Of a stretch of DNA of 64,000 bases, positions 52,039-59,836 are shown piece after piece; position 1 is the stretch's first letter, and each line of letters starts with the position of its first letter. The notes under the pieces were generated by a model. The model had not been told where the DNA came from. It was given only the letters and a program-made list of their open reading frames with translations, and made no database searches. The translations under genes and the position numbers were made by a program. This DNA is from Nocardioides massiliensis (lineage in GTDB: Bacteria; Actinomycetota; Actinomycetes; Propionibacteriales; Nocardioidaceae). Location: assembly GCF_030811215.1 (NCBI RefSeq), contig NZ_JAUSQM010000001.1, positions 496,001-560,000 on the forward strand, given 5' to 3'.

Positions 52039-53141
52039 CCACCGACAGTATGAACGCCAGTCAATGCAGCGGGCTGGATGAACTGACCGCGGACGATTTA
52101 CATTCCCTCGCCTCGATGGCGGAAGCCGTCCTCGCCAACGTGTGCACGCCAGAGCGCCTCGCCGATCCAACGACCACTGCCCACGAGGTCTGGAAGGCGC
52201 TCGACAAGGTAGGAGTCACCCGGCTTGGACTCGCCGAGTCGGGCGGTGGCCACGGCGGGGGCCTGCTAGCCGCCACCGAGGTACTCCGCGTCATCGGTGA
52301 GAACGCCGCACCCGGTCCCCTCGCCGAGACATCGTTGCTGGCTGGTTGGTTGCTCGAGGTTGCGGGCCGGGTGCAACCGGAGGGTCCCGTGACGACCGGT
52401 CGATCCGATCTCGTCGCGACCCGCGAAGACGGGGCTTGGCAAGTCCGTGGGACTGTCTATCGCGTGCCCACAGCGCCCGGAGCGACCATCGTCGCGACCG
52501 CTCGCGACGTGGCCGATGCTGAATTGCTCGTCGTATTCGGGGCGAAGGACCACGAACGCGTCGAAGGGCGAAGCCTGGCCCAGGAACCGCGCGACACCAT
52601 CACAGCCCATGGCCCGGTAGCAGCCGTCCATCCCCTCCCGGCGGGAACCATTGACGAACTACGTCTTCGCGGCGCACTCAGTCGAGCCGCGCTCACGGCG
52701 GGAGCATTAGTCCGGGTCCGTGACCGCACACTCGTCTATGCCGGTGAGCGCGAACAGTTCGGACGCCCTCTCTCCGCTTTTCAGGCGGTTCAGCACCAGC
52801 TCGCGCACTTGGTAGCGGAATCCGCAGCTGCGGGGGCCGCGGTCGACCAGGCCGTCCGCGCGGCCCTGCAGCACGGCTTCTCGGAGCAGCACACGGCGCT
52901 ACTGGTCGCGGCCGCAAAGGTACGCAGTGCGCAGGCAGCGAGTACCGGCGCCGCGATCGCCCACCAGATCCACGCCGCACTCGGCATGACTGAGGAACAC
53001 CCGCTCCACCACCACACCACGCGACTGTGGTCGTGGCGCTCAGAGTGGGGCAGCGAAGCGGAGTGGTCCGCCGCAGTTGCCAGCGCTGCGACCGACGCGG
53101 GTTCAACCGGCTTGTGGCCATTACTGACAGGAATCCGATGA
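52035..53141 (+). CDS. Acyl-CoA dehydrogenase-like protein (probable heteromer partner)
   Basis: The 368-residue protein begins with a divergent N-terminal domain and has TLVYAGEREQFGRPLSAFQA, QHQLAHLVAESAAAGAAVDQ and HQIHAALGMTEEHPLHHHTT in the flavin-binding C-terminal half. The middle beta domain is poorly conserved, as in the non-catalytic partner of heteromeric acyl-CoA dehydrogenases. ATG 52035 overlaps the upstream stop. Confidence 0.87.
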   Translation: MTTDSMNASQCSGLDELTADDLHSLASMAEAVLANVCTPERLADPTTTAHEVWKALDKVGVTRLGLAESGGGHGGGLLAATEVLRVIGENAAPGPLAETSLLAGWLLEVAGRVQPEGPVTTGRSDLVATREDGAWQVRGTVYRVPTAPGATIVATARDVADAELLVVFGAKDHERVEGRSLAQEPRDTITAHGPVAAVHPLPAGTIDELRLRGALSRAALTAGALVRVRDRTLVYAGEREQFGRPLSAFQAVQHQLAHLVAESAAAGAAVDQAVRAALQHGFSEQHTALLVAAAKVRSAQAASTGAAIAHQIHAALGMTEEHPLHHHTTRLWSWRSEWGSEAEWSAAVASAATDAGSTGLWPLLTGIR

Positions 53142-53920
53142 GCGACCTTGCCTACGCAACCGGCGACAGAATCGCGACCATAACGCTCAACCGGCCCGAC
53201 AAGAAGAATGCCTTTACGCTCGACATGGTCGACGCGTGGGCGGCCGCCCTTCGCGAGGCTGCGCGGGATGACAGCGTGCGTGCCGTGGTTGTGGCCGGCG
53301 CAGGCGACTCGTTCTGCGCCGGCGTCGATCTTGCTGCGCTGGCTGAAGTTGATGACACTCCCATGGGCCGCAAGTCGATGCTGACCGACCGAGTGCACCA
53401 AGTAGCAATCGCCCTCGCCGACCTCGACAAGCCGGTGATTGCAGCCATGCGCGGCGCCGCTGTCGGCGCCGGCCTCGACATGGCTCTCCTGTGTGACATG
53501 CGGGTGGCTGGCCGGTCGATCCGGCTGATTGAGGGTTACATCAAGGTCGGGCTGGTCCCTGGCGACGGCGGCGCGTGGCTGCTCCCCCGCCTCGTTGGTA
53601 CCGCGAAGGCCATGGAGCTCTTGATGACCGGCGACGCAGTCGGCGCCGAAGAGGCGCTGCGACTCGGCCTCGTCAACCATGTATACGCCGACGAAACGGT
53701 CCTCGACGAAGCCATGGCCCTCGCCGGACGGATCGCCGCCGCGCCACCGATCCAAATCTCGATGATCAAGCGGCTGGTGCGCTCCGCCGAATCCATCGAC
53801 CTGCGCACCCACTACGACATGGTGTCCTCGCACTTCGGCATCGTCTCGGCCTTGGAGGACTACGCCGAGGCCCAGCGGTCCTTCAGCGAGAGACAGCCGG
53901 GCAACTTTCGGGGCCGCTGA
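53138..53920 (+). CDS. Enoyl-CoA hydratase/isomerase family protein
   Basis: The 260-residue protein has ITLNRPDKKNAFTLDMVDAW, GDSFCAGVDLAALAEVDD, GAAVGAGLDMALLCDMRVAG and IKVGLVPGDGGAWLLPRLVG. The second catalytic region has Asp (PGDGG) where hydratases often have Glu. It ends this operon (ATGA overlap) and converges with the epimerase-like gene. Confidence 0.9.
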   Translation: MSDLAYATGDRIATITLNRPDKKNAFTLDMVDAWAAALREAARDDSVRAVVVAGAGDSFCAGVDLAALAEVDDTPMGRKSMLTDRVHQVAIALADLDKPVIAAMRGAAVGAGLDMALLCDMRVAGRSIRLIEGYIKVGLVPGDGGAWLLPRLVGTAKAMELLMTGDAVGAEEALRLGLVNHVYADETVLDEAMALAGRIAAAPPIQISMIKRLVRSAESIDLRTHYDMVSSHFGIVSALEDYAEAQRSFSERQPGNFRGR

Positions 53921-53947
53921 CTCCGACGGGGTAAGGGCTCGGCGAGG

Positions 53948-54919
53948 TCAGCGCCTCTGATCGCTCCGTGACACGGGCTCAGCAGCCAAGCTGTTGGTCC
54001 GCGTGTGAGGAGCGATCAACTCCGGGTGGAAATGGGCCACTGTGTCGCGGACCCCGTCTCGCCAAGAGATCTCGCACCGACCGACCAGCTCGATTCGCCG
54101 GGTGTTGTCAAAACCGTAGGTCTCTCGTGGCGAGGGGCCCGGAGCAAACGTGATGGGGACTCCCGTGATCGCGGAGACGTGTTCCATCATCTCGCGATGG
54201 GTCACCATGTCGTCGCCGCCCCAGTTCACGACCGTGGCAGGCGTGCTGGCCACCTCCCAGAGCAACGGGACTTGGCGTGCGATGTCGGCGGTGTGGATCG
54301 GCATGCACCAGTTGTCGTAATCTTCCGGAACCTTGACCGACTCACCGCGCAGCATGATCGCCAGATCTTGGATCGGGACGCCACCCCAGCCCGTAGGCCC
54401 GTACGCCACGTTCATCCGTGCGATCGTGGTCGGCAAGCCCAGCACGTTGGCAAAGGCGCGGACAGCTCCCTCTGTCGCGAGCTTGCTGACCGTGTATGCC
54501 GGCCGGTAGCCACCCGCGCCATCAAGAGGATCGGTCTCACGATGGGCGTGATCGGGGGCGGCCCGCTGGTAGATGCTGCTGTTCGAAACATGGAGGTATG
54601 CCTGAGCGTTCCGGCAGTGCGTCATCAGCCGGCCAGCGGCCGTGCAGTTGACCTCAATGGCCTTGTCGCAGTCATCGACCTCCCTATGAACGGCTGAACT
54701 AAGGACATGCGTGAAGTCGTCGGGGAGGTTGCCAAGGTCGGGGCCGGCCATATCCCACACATGCGTCGTGATCCCGGCGGCCGATAGGGACGCCCGCACC
54801 GCAGGATCGCTGAACCGGGCGAGACACCACACCTCGTTCTCGCGGGCGAGAATTTCGGCCACGGGACGGGCGAGCAGTCCGGTTGCCCCTGTGATGAGAA
54901 TTTTAGCGTTGCTGATCAT
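53948..54919 (-). CDS. NAD-dependent epimerase/dehydratase family protein
   Basis: This 323-residue extended SDR has AKILITGATGLLARPVAEIL, the catalytic Tyr-Lys in RPAYTVSKLATEGAV and NVAYGPTGWGGVPI. It probably reduces or oxidises a hydroxy intermediate, or acts as a lactone/3-beta-hydroxysteroid-type dehydrogenase. ATG 54919 is preferred because GGAG lies 7 nt before it; an in-frame ATG at 54934 would add 5 residues. It lies downstream of the hydroxyacyl-CoA dehydrogenase in the same direction. Confidence 0.85.
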   Translation of the reverse strand: MISNAKILITGATGLLARPVAEILARENEVWCLARFSDPAVRASLSAAGITTHVWDMAGPDLGNLPDDFTHVLSSAVHREVDDCDKAIEVNCTAAGRLMTHCRNAQAYLHVSNSSIYQRAAPDHAHRETDPLDGAGGYRPAYTVSKLATEGAVRAFANVLGLPTTIARMNVAYGPTGWGGVPIQDLAIMLRGESVKVPEDYDNWCMPIHTADIARQVPLLWEVASTPATVVNWGGDDMVTHREMMEHVSAITGVPITFAPGPSPRETYGFDNTRRIELVGRCEISWRDGVRDTVAHFHPELIAPHTRTNSLAAEPVSRSDQRR

Positions 54920-54994
54920 CGAAGACTCCGTCATTCGAGGATGGCGAGAAGGTCGCCGGGGCCGCGCGCCGGTTTCCCATCTTGCTCCCGCCCC

Positions 54995-55846
54995 TCAGGA
55001 CGGGTAGGAGTAGATGCCCTGACCGGTCTTGCGACCGAGGCGTCCCGCTGCAACCAGGTTGCGCAGCGTGACAGTTGGTTTGAACCGCTCCCCCAGCGTC
55101 TGTTCGAGCGAGCCGAGGATGTGCAGATAGGTGTCCAGGCCGTTGAAGTCGCCGAGCTCCAGTGGACCCATCGGCCAGTTGAAGCCGACCTTGAGCGCCT
55201 TGTCTATGTCCTCAGCACTGGCGACCCCTTCCTCCAACATCCGCAAGCACTCAAGACGAACCAAGGCAGAGATCCGGGAGGTAAGAAATCCGGGACTATC
55301 CTTGCGGCAGAGCACCGTCTCTTTGCCTAGGGACTCACCCAACGCGATGGCTCGCTCGATGGCCTTCTCGCTCGACTCAAGACCTGCAACCACCTCGACC
55401 AGACGCATCAACACCGGCGGGTTGAAGAAGTGAAGCCCCACCAGCCGCGACGCGTGTTCCGGAATGGCCGAACCGATCGCAGTGATGGACAACTGGCTGG
55501 TGTTTGTCCCGAGCAGCACATCATCCGGCGCGTGGGCAACGACCTCTACGAAGACCGCCTGCTTGACCTCCAGCACCTCGACGACGGACTCGATAACGAC
55601 ATCGACCTCGGTCACCGCCTCGGCCACCGAGGTGCTCACCGCCACGCGCTGGCGAACAGCGTCGGACTGGGCCTCGCCCAACGTTCCCTTTTTCACCAGC
55701 CGGCTGAGACTCTTCTCGATCGCGGTTGTCCCGCTTTCCAATTGCTCTGCGCTGATGTCGACCAGAGCCGCTTCATGACCCGCCGTAGCGACCAGTTGCG
55801 CAATACCGCTTCCCATCGTTCCGGCACCAATGACCGCGATCTTCAT
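54995..55846 (-). CDS. 3-hydroxyacyl-CoA dehydrogenase
   Basis: The 283-residue protein has IAVIGAGTMGSGIAQLVATA (NAD site), LLGTNTSQLSITAIGSAIPE, the catalytic His in LVGLHFFNPPVLMRLVEVV and KDSPGFLTSRISALVRLECL. It oxidises (3S)-hydroxyacyl-CoA to the ketoacyl-CoA and is the single-domain PaaH/FadB2 type. ATG 55846 starts at the Rossmann strand. It is divergent from the 48-residue ORF and VOC genes. Confidence 0.92.
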   Translation of the reverse strand: MKIAVIGAGTMGSGIAQLVATAGHEAALVDISAEQLESGTTAIEKSLSRLVKKGTLGEAQSDAVRQRVAVSTSVAEAVTEVDVVIESVVEVLEVKQAVFVEVVAHAPDDVLLGTNTSQLSITAIGSAIPEHASRLVGLHFFNPPVLMRLVEVVAGLESSEKAIERAIALGESLGKETVLCRKDSPGFLTSRISALVRLECLRMLEEGVASAEDIDKALKVGFNWPMGPLELGDFNGLDTYLHILGSLEQTLGERFKPTVTLRNLVAAGRLGRKTGQGIYSYPS

Positions 55847-55888
55847 CGTCCCAGCCTCTCTACCATTCCGAAGCACGCACTCGGCCTG

Positions 55889-55910
55889 CACAAATATGAC
55901 AGTATATGAA
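55889..55910. promoter_or_regulatory. Divergent promoter region with candidate shared operator
   Basis: The minus strand reads TTCATATA-N6-TATTTGTG, 5 of 8 arm pairs. It lies between the hydroxyacyl-CoA dehydrogenase and the plus-strand small ORF. Confidence 0.45.
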
Positions 55911-55961
55911 TCATGAGTCTACTGCGAGCCAATCTGATCCGCGTCCGATCGGGAGCAACAC

Positions 55962-56108
55962 ATGAGTGAAACCACCCTCGTCGGAGGCGGAGTCGGCCGG
56001 CCACGAGAAGGGCCACTAACTGCAACGGACGACATCGCCGGGGCCACCCTTGAGCGCCTCCGGACCCGACGCAATTTCGTAGATGCCCGAACCGGAAGGA
56101 TCTTGTGA
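55962..56108 (+). CDS. Small 48-residue protein of unknown function
   Basis: The frame starts at an ATG 7 nt after GGGAG and reads MSETTLVGGGVGRPREGPLT, ending LRTRRNFVDARTGRIL-stop. Its TGA overlaps the VOC gene ATG by one base (TGATG), a re-initiation arrangement. I know no family. It may be a leader that tunes VOC expression. Confidence 0.45.
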   Translation: MSETTLVGGGVGRPREGPLTATDDIAGATLERLRTRRNFVDARTGRIL

Positions 56109-57073
56109 TGAGTTCTCCCTTCACGATGCTGCTCAGCGGCGACCTGATGGTCAAGGACGCCGACCGGATGGCCGATCTCCTGGTCCAGAAGGTCGGCGCT
56201 CAGGGTCACGCGAACTGGCGCCAGGCGTTCCCTGGGCATCCGTACGTCGCGCACTTCCTGCGCACCCACAAGTCGCTCGCCGTTGCACCCACCCGGCTCG
56301 AGCCCCAAGGACACCTCGATGCACCGAACGAGGGCGATCCGATGTTCCCGGTCTACCTGCATAGCCTCGAGGAGTTCCAGGGCGTCTCCCGGCCGATCAA
56401 GACCCACGCCACGGTCCTGATCACCGAGGACCTCGAAGCCATGGTGCAGCGACTGCACGAGCGACGCGTGCCCTTCCGGGTCGCACGCCTCACCCCCGAG
56501 ATGCCCTTCGACCGGATCTGGCTCGGTTGCCTGCCCGAAGACCCGCGCTACCGACCCGATGTCGACGGCGGATTGTGCATCGAGATCATGGCGGCGGGCC
56601 CACTGCAGCTGCCTGAGTCGACGTACGACGTGCCGGCGCCTGAGCCGCGCGACCCGCAGCCGGCTGACCTGGTCCGGGTCGTGGCCCGGGGCTTCCTGGT
56701 CCGTGACCTGGACGCGATCCTCGCATTGCTCAGCGAAAACCTGGAATGGTCGCCCACGACCATCGAGGAGTTCCCCGAAGAAGGGCTCCGCCGTGCCCGC
56801 ATGGGCTTCAGCCTCGGCCACAGCGGCACTCTCGACCTCATTGAGCCGACCAAGTGGGCCACCGACGAGAGCCGCTACCTCTACAACTGGGGCCCCGGGC
56901 CGTACTACATCCGGCTATCGGCGATCGACCTCGACGCCAAGGCGCAGGACCTCACGGAACGCGGGACCCGATTCACCCGTCACTCCCTCGGCTCTGCCGG
57001 CGGTGAACTGATCCGGATTGATCCGGACGAACTGGACGGGGCCCTGATCGAGATCGTCCCCCACACCAGCTGA
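56108..57073 (+). CDS. Two-module VOC superfamily protein
   Basis: The 321-residue protein has two VOC halves, about 1-165 (FTMLLSGDLMVKDADRMADL, KTHATVLITEDLEAMVQRLH, GGLCIEIMAA) and 175-320 (VVARGFLVRDLDAILALLSE, SGTLDLIEPTKWATD, ALIEIVPHTS). Extradiol dioxygenases share this two-half design, but the metal-binding His at the first strand is not obvious (LSGDLMVKD), so another isomerase or binding role is possible. ATG 56108 is preferred; a GTG at 56105 is also in frame. Confidence 0.75.
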   Translation: MSSPFTMLLSGDLMVKDADRMADLLVQKVGAQGHANWRQAFPGHPYVAHFLRTHKSLAVAPTRLEPQGHLDAPNEGDPMFPVYLHSLEEFQGVSRPIKTHATVLITEDLEAMVQRLHERRVPFRVARLTPEMPFDRIWLGCLPEDPRYRPDVDGGLCIEIMAAGPLQLPESTYDVPAPEPRDPQPADLVRVVARGFLVRDLDAILALLSENLEWSPTTIEEFPEEGLRRARMGFSLGHSGTLDLIEPTKWATDESRYLYNWGPGPYYIRLSAIDLDAKAQDLTERGTRFTRHSLGSAGGELIRIDPDELDGALIEIVPHTS

Positions 57074-57083
57074 CGACCCGTGT

Positions 57084-57125
57084 GTGAACCGGGGGCCGCC
57101 ACGATCGTGGCGGCCCCCGGTTCAC
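57084..57125. terminator. Bidirectional terminator, 20-bp perfect hairpin
   Basis: The 20-nt arm at 57084-57103 (GTGAACCGGGGGCC start) pairs perfectly with 57106-57125, leaving a 2-nt centre. It sits between the convergent VOC and acyl-CoA dehydrogenase genes. Confidence 0.85.
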
Positions 57126-57147
57126 GTTTCAGCATCACCCGGTCGGG

Positions 57148-58293
57148 TCAGAGGCCGAGGTCCTTGGCAATGATTGTCTTCATGATCTCGCTAGACCCCG
57201 CATAGATACGAGTGACCCGCGCGTCGGCGTAGGCCTTGGCGATGGGGTACTCGAGCATGTAACCGTAGCCGCCGTACAGTTGAAGGCAGCGATCGACGAC
57301 ACGGCCCTGGAGCTCGGTGCAGAAAAGTTTCACCTTGGCAGCGTCAGCAGGCCCGAGGTCGCCGGACTCATGGGCGAGGAGGGCCCGGTCAAGTATCGAC
57401 TGTCCTGCCTCGATGTCGGTGGCACACGCCGCCAGCTCGAACTTGGTGTTCTGGAAGGAGCCGACCGTCGTTCCGAACGCCTTGCGCTCCGAGACGTACT
57501 CGACCGTCATTTCCAGCACCCGTGACGCAGCCGCCTGGCTGTTGACCGCGATTGACAACCGCTCCTGGGCAAGATTGCGCGTGAGCTGGGCGAAACCCTC
57601 CCCCTCCCCGCCGAGCAGGTTCGCCACCGGGACGCGCATGTCGGTGAAGCTCAACTCACCGAGGTCTTGAGACTTCAGGCCGAGCTTTTCCAACCTGCGT
57701 CCGCGCTCGAAACCGGCGCTGGCGGCGTCCACGACGAGCAGCGAGATTCCCCTGCGCCCTGCCTCAGGATCGGTCTTAACCGCGACGATGAGCAGGTCTG
57801 CCGTGCGACCGTTCGTGATGAAGGTCTTTGCGCCGTTAACGATGTAGTGGTCGCCCTCGCGGACAGCGCGGGTGGTCATTGCCTTGACGTCCGAGCCCGC
57901 ACCGGGCTCGCTCATCGCCAAGGCGGCGATCGCCTCTCCGGTCGCCAGCCGCGGCAACCATCGTGTCTTCTGCTCGGCGTTGGCGAGCTCAAGGAAGTAG
58001 GGCATACAGATGTCGGTGTGCACCCGCAGACCGCCCAGCGCAAGTCCGGCACGCTGCGCCTCCTCGGTGAGGACGACGTTGTAGAGGAACGACGAAGCAC
58101 CGCCACCGCCGTACTCCTCGGGGATCTGCATCCCGAGCAGGCCCAGCGCGCCAGCCTCGAGCCAGAAATCCCGGTCCGGGTGTCCGGTTGCCTCCCAGTC
58201 CTCATAGGCGGGCACGGCCCTGGCCTGGAGGAACCTGCGGACGGTCTCCCGAAATGCCTCGTGATCCTCGGTGAATAGGGTGCGTTGCATCAT
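57148..58293 (-). CDS. Acyl-CoA dehydrogenase
   Basis: The 381-residue protein has the canonical AIAALAMSEPGAGSDVKAMT and YIVNGAKTFITNGRTADLLI. The C-terminus reads RCLQLYGGYGYMLEYPIAKA and VTRIYAGSSEIMKTIIAKDL. The catalytic Glu of short/medium-chain enzymes would be in the YAGSSEIMK region. ATG 58293 follows GGAG. It shares a transcript with the thiolase upstream. Confidence 0.92.
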   Translation of the reverse strand: MMQRTLFTEDHEAFRETVRRFLQARAVPAYEDWEATGHPDRDFWLEAGALGLLGMQIPEEYGGGGASSFLYNVVLTEEAQRAGLALGGLRVHTDICMPYFLELANAEQKTRWLPRLATGEAIAALAMSEPGAGSDVKAMTTRAVREGDHYIVNGAKTFITNGRTADLLIVAVKTDPEAGRRGISLLVVDAASAGFERGRRLEKLGLKSQDLGELSFTDMRVPVANLLGGEGEGFAQLTRNLAQERLSIAVNSQAAASRVLEMTVEYVSERKAFGTTVGSFQNTKFELAACATDIEAGQSILDRALLAHESGDLGPADAAKVKLFCTELQGRVVDRCLQLYGGYGYMLEYPIAKAYADARVTRIYAGSSEIMKTIIAKDLGL

Positions 58294-58332
58294 CGGGATG
58301 ACTCCGTGTCGAGAAGGTGGATATCGGTGTGC

Positions 58333-59544
58333 TCAGAGCCGTTCGATGACCAACGCATTGGCCATGCCGCCGTTCTCGCACATGGTCTGCAACCCGTAAC
58401 GGCCGCCGGATGCTTCGAGCGCGCCGAGCATCGTGGTCAATAGCCGAGCACCGGACGCACCCAGCGGGTGCCCGAGAGCGATCGCGCCGCCCGAAGGATT
58501 GACGCGATCTCCGTCGGCCTTGAAGTGCCGCTGCCACGCCAGGGGCACGCTCGCGAAGGCTTCGTTAACCTCGACGTGATCGATGTCGGCCAGCGCGAGG
58601 CCAGCGCGAGCCAATGCTTTCTCAGTGGCGGGAATCGGACCCGTCAACATCAGAAGCGGATCCGACCCGACCACCGCCGTAGAAAGAATCCTTGCCCGCG
58701 GCCGCAGCCCAAGATGCTCTGCCTTCTGCTCACTCATCAAGAGAAGCACAGCCGCACCATCAGAAATCTGCGACGAGTTGCCGGCCGTTACTCCCCACTC
58801 AAGGTCGGGATACCGCTCAGCGGCCGGGTCATCGGCGAAGGCCGGCTTCAGACGGGACAAAGAGTCCGCCGTGGTTTCTGGTCGGATCACCTCGTCCTCG
58901 GTGACCTTGCGACGCGGCCCGTCGCCATCAGGCACGATGACGGACACGATCTCACCAGCCATCACCGAACTCGCCGACTTCGCCCGGGCGTGCGAACGAA
59001 CGGCGTAATCATCCATGTCCCGGCGGGTGATGCCGTAACGCTGGGCAACCAATTCTGCCGCGACGCCCTGCCCAATCAGGCCCGGGGCATAGCGAGTCTG
59101 GACTCCCTCCCCGAAGACGTCGGCACCTAGCCGAGCTGACCCCATCGGGACCCGACTCATGGATTCGACCCCACCAGCGATGACGACGTCATAGGCGCCG
59201 GCCAGGATCCCGTGCGCAGCGAACTCAACGGCCTGCTGGCCCGAACCGCACCGTCTGTCGATCGTCACCCCCGGCACGTGATCGGGCATCCCGGCCGCCA
59301 ACCATGCCAGTCGGGCCGGCGTGAAGGCCTGCTCTGAAGCCTGGCTCACGCACCCGATCAAGACATCATCGACGATTGAAGGGTCGACCCCAGTTCGACC
59401 GACGAGTCCCACTAGAACCTGCGCAAGCAAATCCACTGGGTGCAGGGATGAGAGCGAACCGCCTGGCCTGTCCCCGCGGGAGAGACGACCACGACCAATC
59501 GGGGATCGGACAGCGTCGACGATGACGACCGAATCTCGGCTCAC
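58333..59544 (-). CDS. Acetyl-CoA acyltransferase (thiolase)
   Basis: The 403-residue protein has the catalytic Cys in IDRRCGSGQQAVEFAA, VIAGGVESMSRVPMGSARLG, the His motif GGAIALGHPLGASGARLLTT and the second Cys in QTMCENGGMANALVIERL. It cleaves 3-ketoacyl-CoA with CoA. GTG 59544 follows AAGGTGG and overlaps the stop of the small ORF upstream (GTGA). Confidence 0.92.
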   Translation of the reverse strand: MSRDSVVIVDAVRSPIGRGRLSRGDRPGGSLSSLHPVDLLAQVLVGLVGRTGVDPSIVDDVLIGCVSQASEQAFTPARLAWLAAGMPDHVPGVTIDRRCGSGQQAVEFAAHGILAGAYDVVIAGGVESMSRVPMGSARLGADVFGEGVQTRYAPGLIGQGVAAELVAQRYGITRRDMDDYAVRSHARAKSASSVMAGEIVSVIVPDGDGPRRKVTEDEVIRPETTADSLSRLKPAFADDPAAERYPDLEWGVTAGNSSQISDGAAVLLLMSEQKAEHLGLRPRARILSTAVVGSDPLLMLTGPIPATEKALARAGLALADIDHVEVNEAFASVPLAWQRHFKADGDRVNPSGGAIALGHPLGASGARLLTTMLGALEASGGRYGLQTMCENGGMANALVIERL

Positions 59545-59762
59545 TGGACCACCTTCCCTACGTCGCCGCATCTGCAAGTAACCGTGATGCGCTCCCGGAG
59601 CGCTTGCCCGTCGGCGGCGGCCAGCGACCCAACGGATCCAGCCGCCCGTTCAGGCTGACGGACAATAAGCGCAACTCGGTGGTCCTTGTGGTCCCGCCAG
59701 CGAGTGGTTGAGCGATCGATCCGGGCACCGGCATCGATTGCAACGCCAGTCGTCGTCGTCAC
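59541..59762 (-). CDS. Small 73-residue protein of unknown function
   Basis: The frame runs from GTG 59762 (VTTTTGVAIDAGARIDRST) through RWRDHKDHRVALIVRQPERA to a C-terminal VTCRCGDVGKVVQ-stop. Its stop overlaps the thiolase start (GTGA). The CRCG pair and Arg/Asp-rich middle suggest a small redox or metal protein, but no family is recognised. It fills the gap between the acyl-CoA synthetase and thiolase genes. Confidence 0.5.
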   Translation of the reverse strand: MTTTTGVAIDAGARIDRSTTRWRDHKDHRVALIVRQPERAAGSVGSLAAADGQALRERITVTCRCGDVGKVVQ

Positions 59763-59836
59763 GCCACGTCCCCTCTCACGCGTTGTCGGATGTGATGAAG
59801 ACTTCGGGCAAGCATCGGCGAGCGAGAACCCGTCAT
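59759..59836 (-). CDS. Possible 25-residue coupled ORF
   Basis: ATG 59836 overlaps the acyl-CoA synthetase stop (ATGA) and the frame ends at a TGA that overlaps the next GTG start (GTGA). The product MTGSRSPMLARSLHHIRQRV, then RGDVA, is too short to assign. It may act only as a translational bridge. Confidence 0.3.
   Translation of the reverse strand: MTGSRSPMLARSLHHIRQRVRGDVA

Noticed and set aside
56108-57073. Definite extradiol ring-cleavage dioxygenase
   Set aside because: Fold and length fit, but I could not place the full His-His-Glu metal triad.
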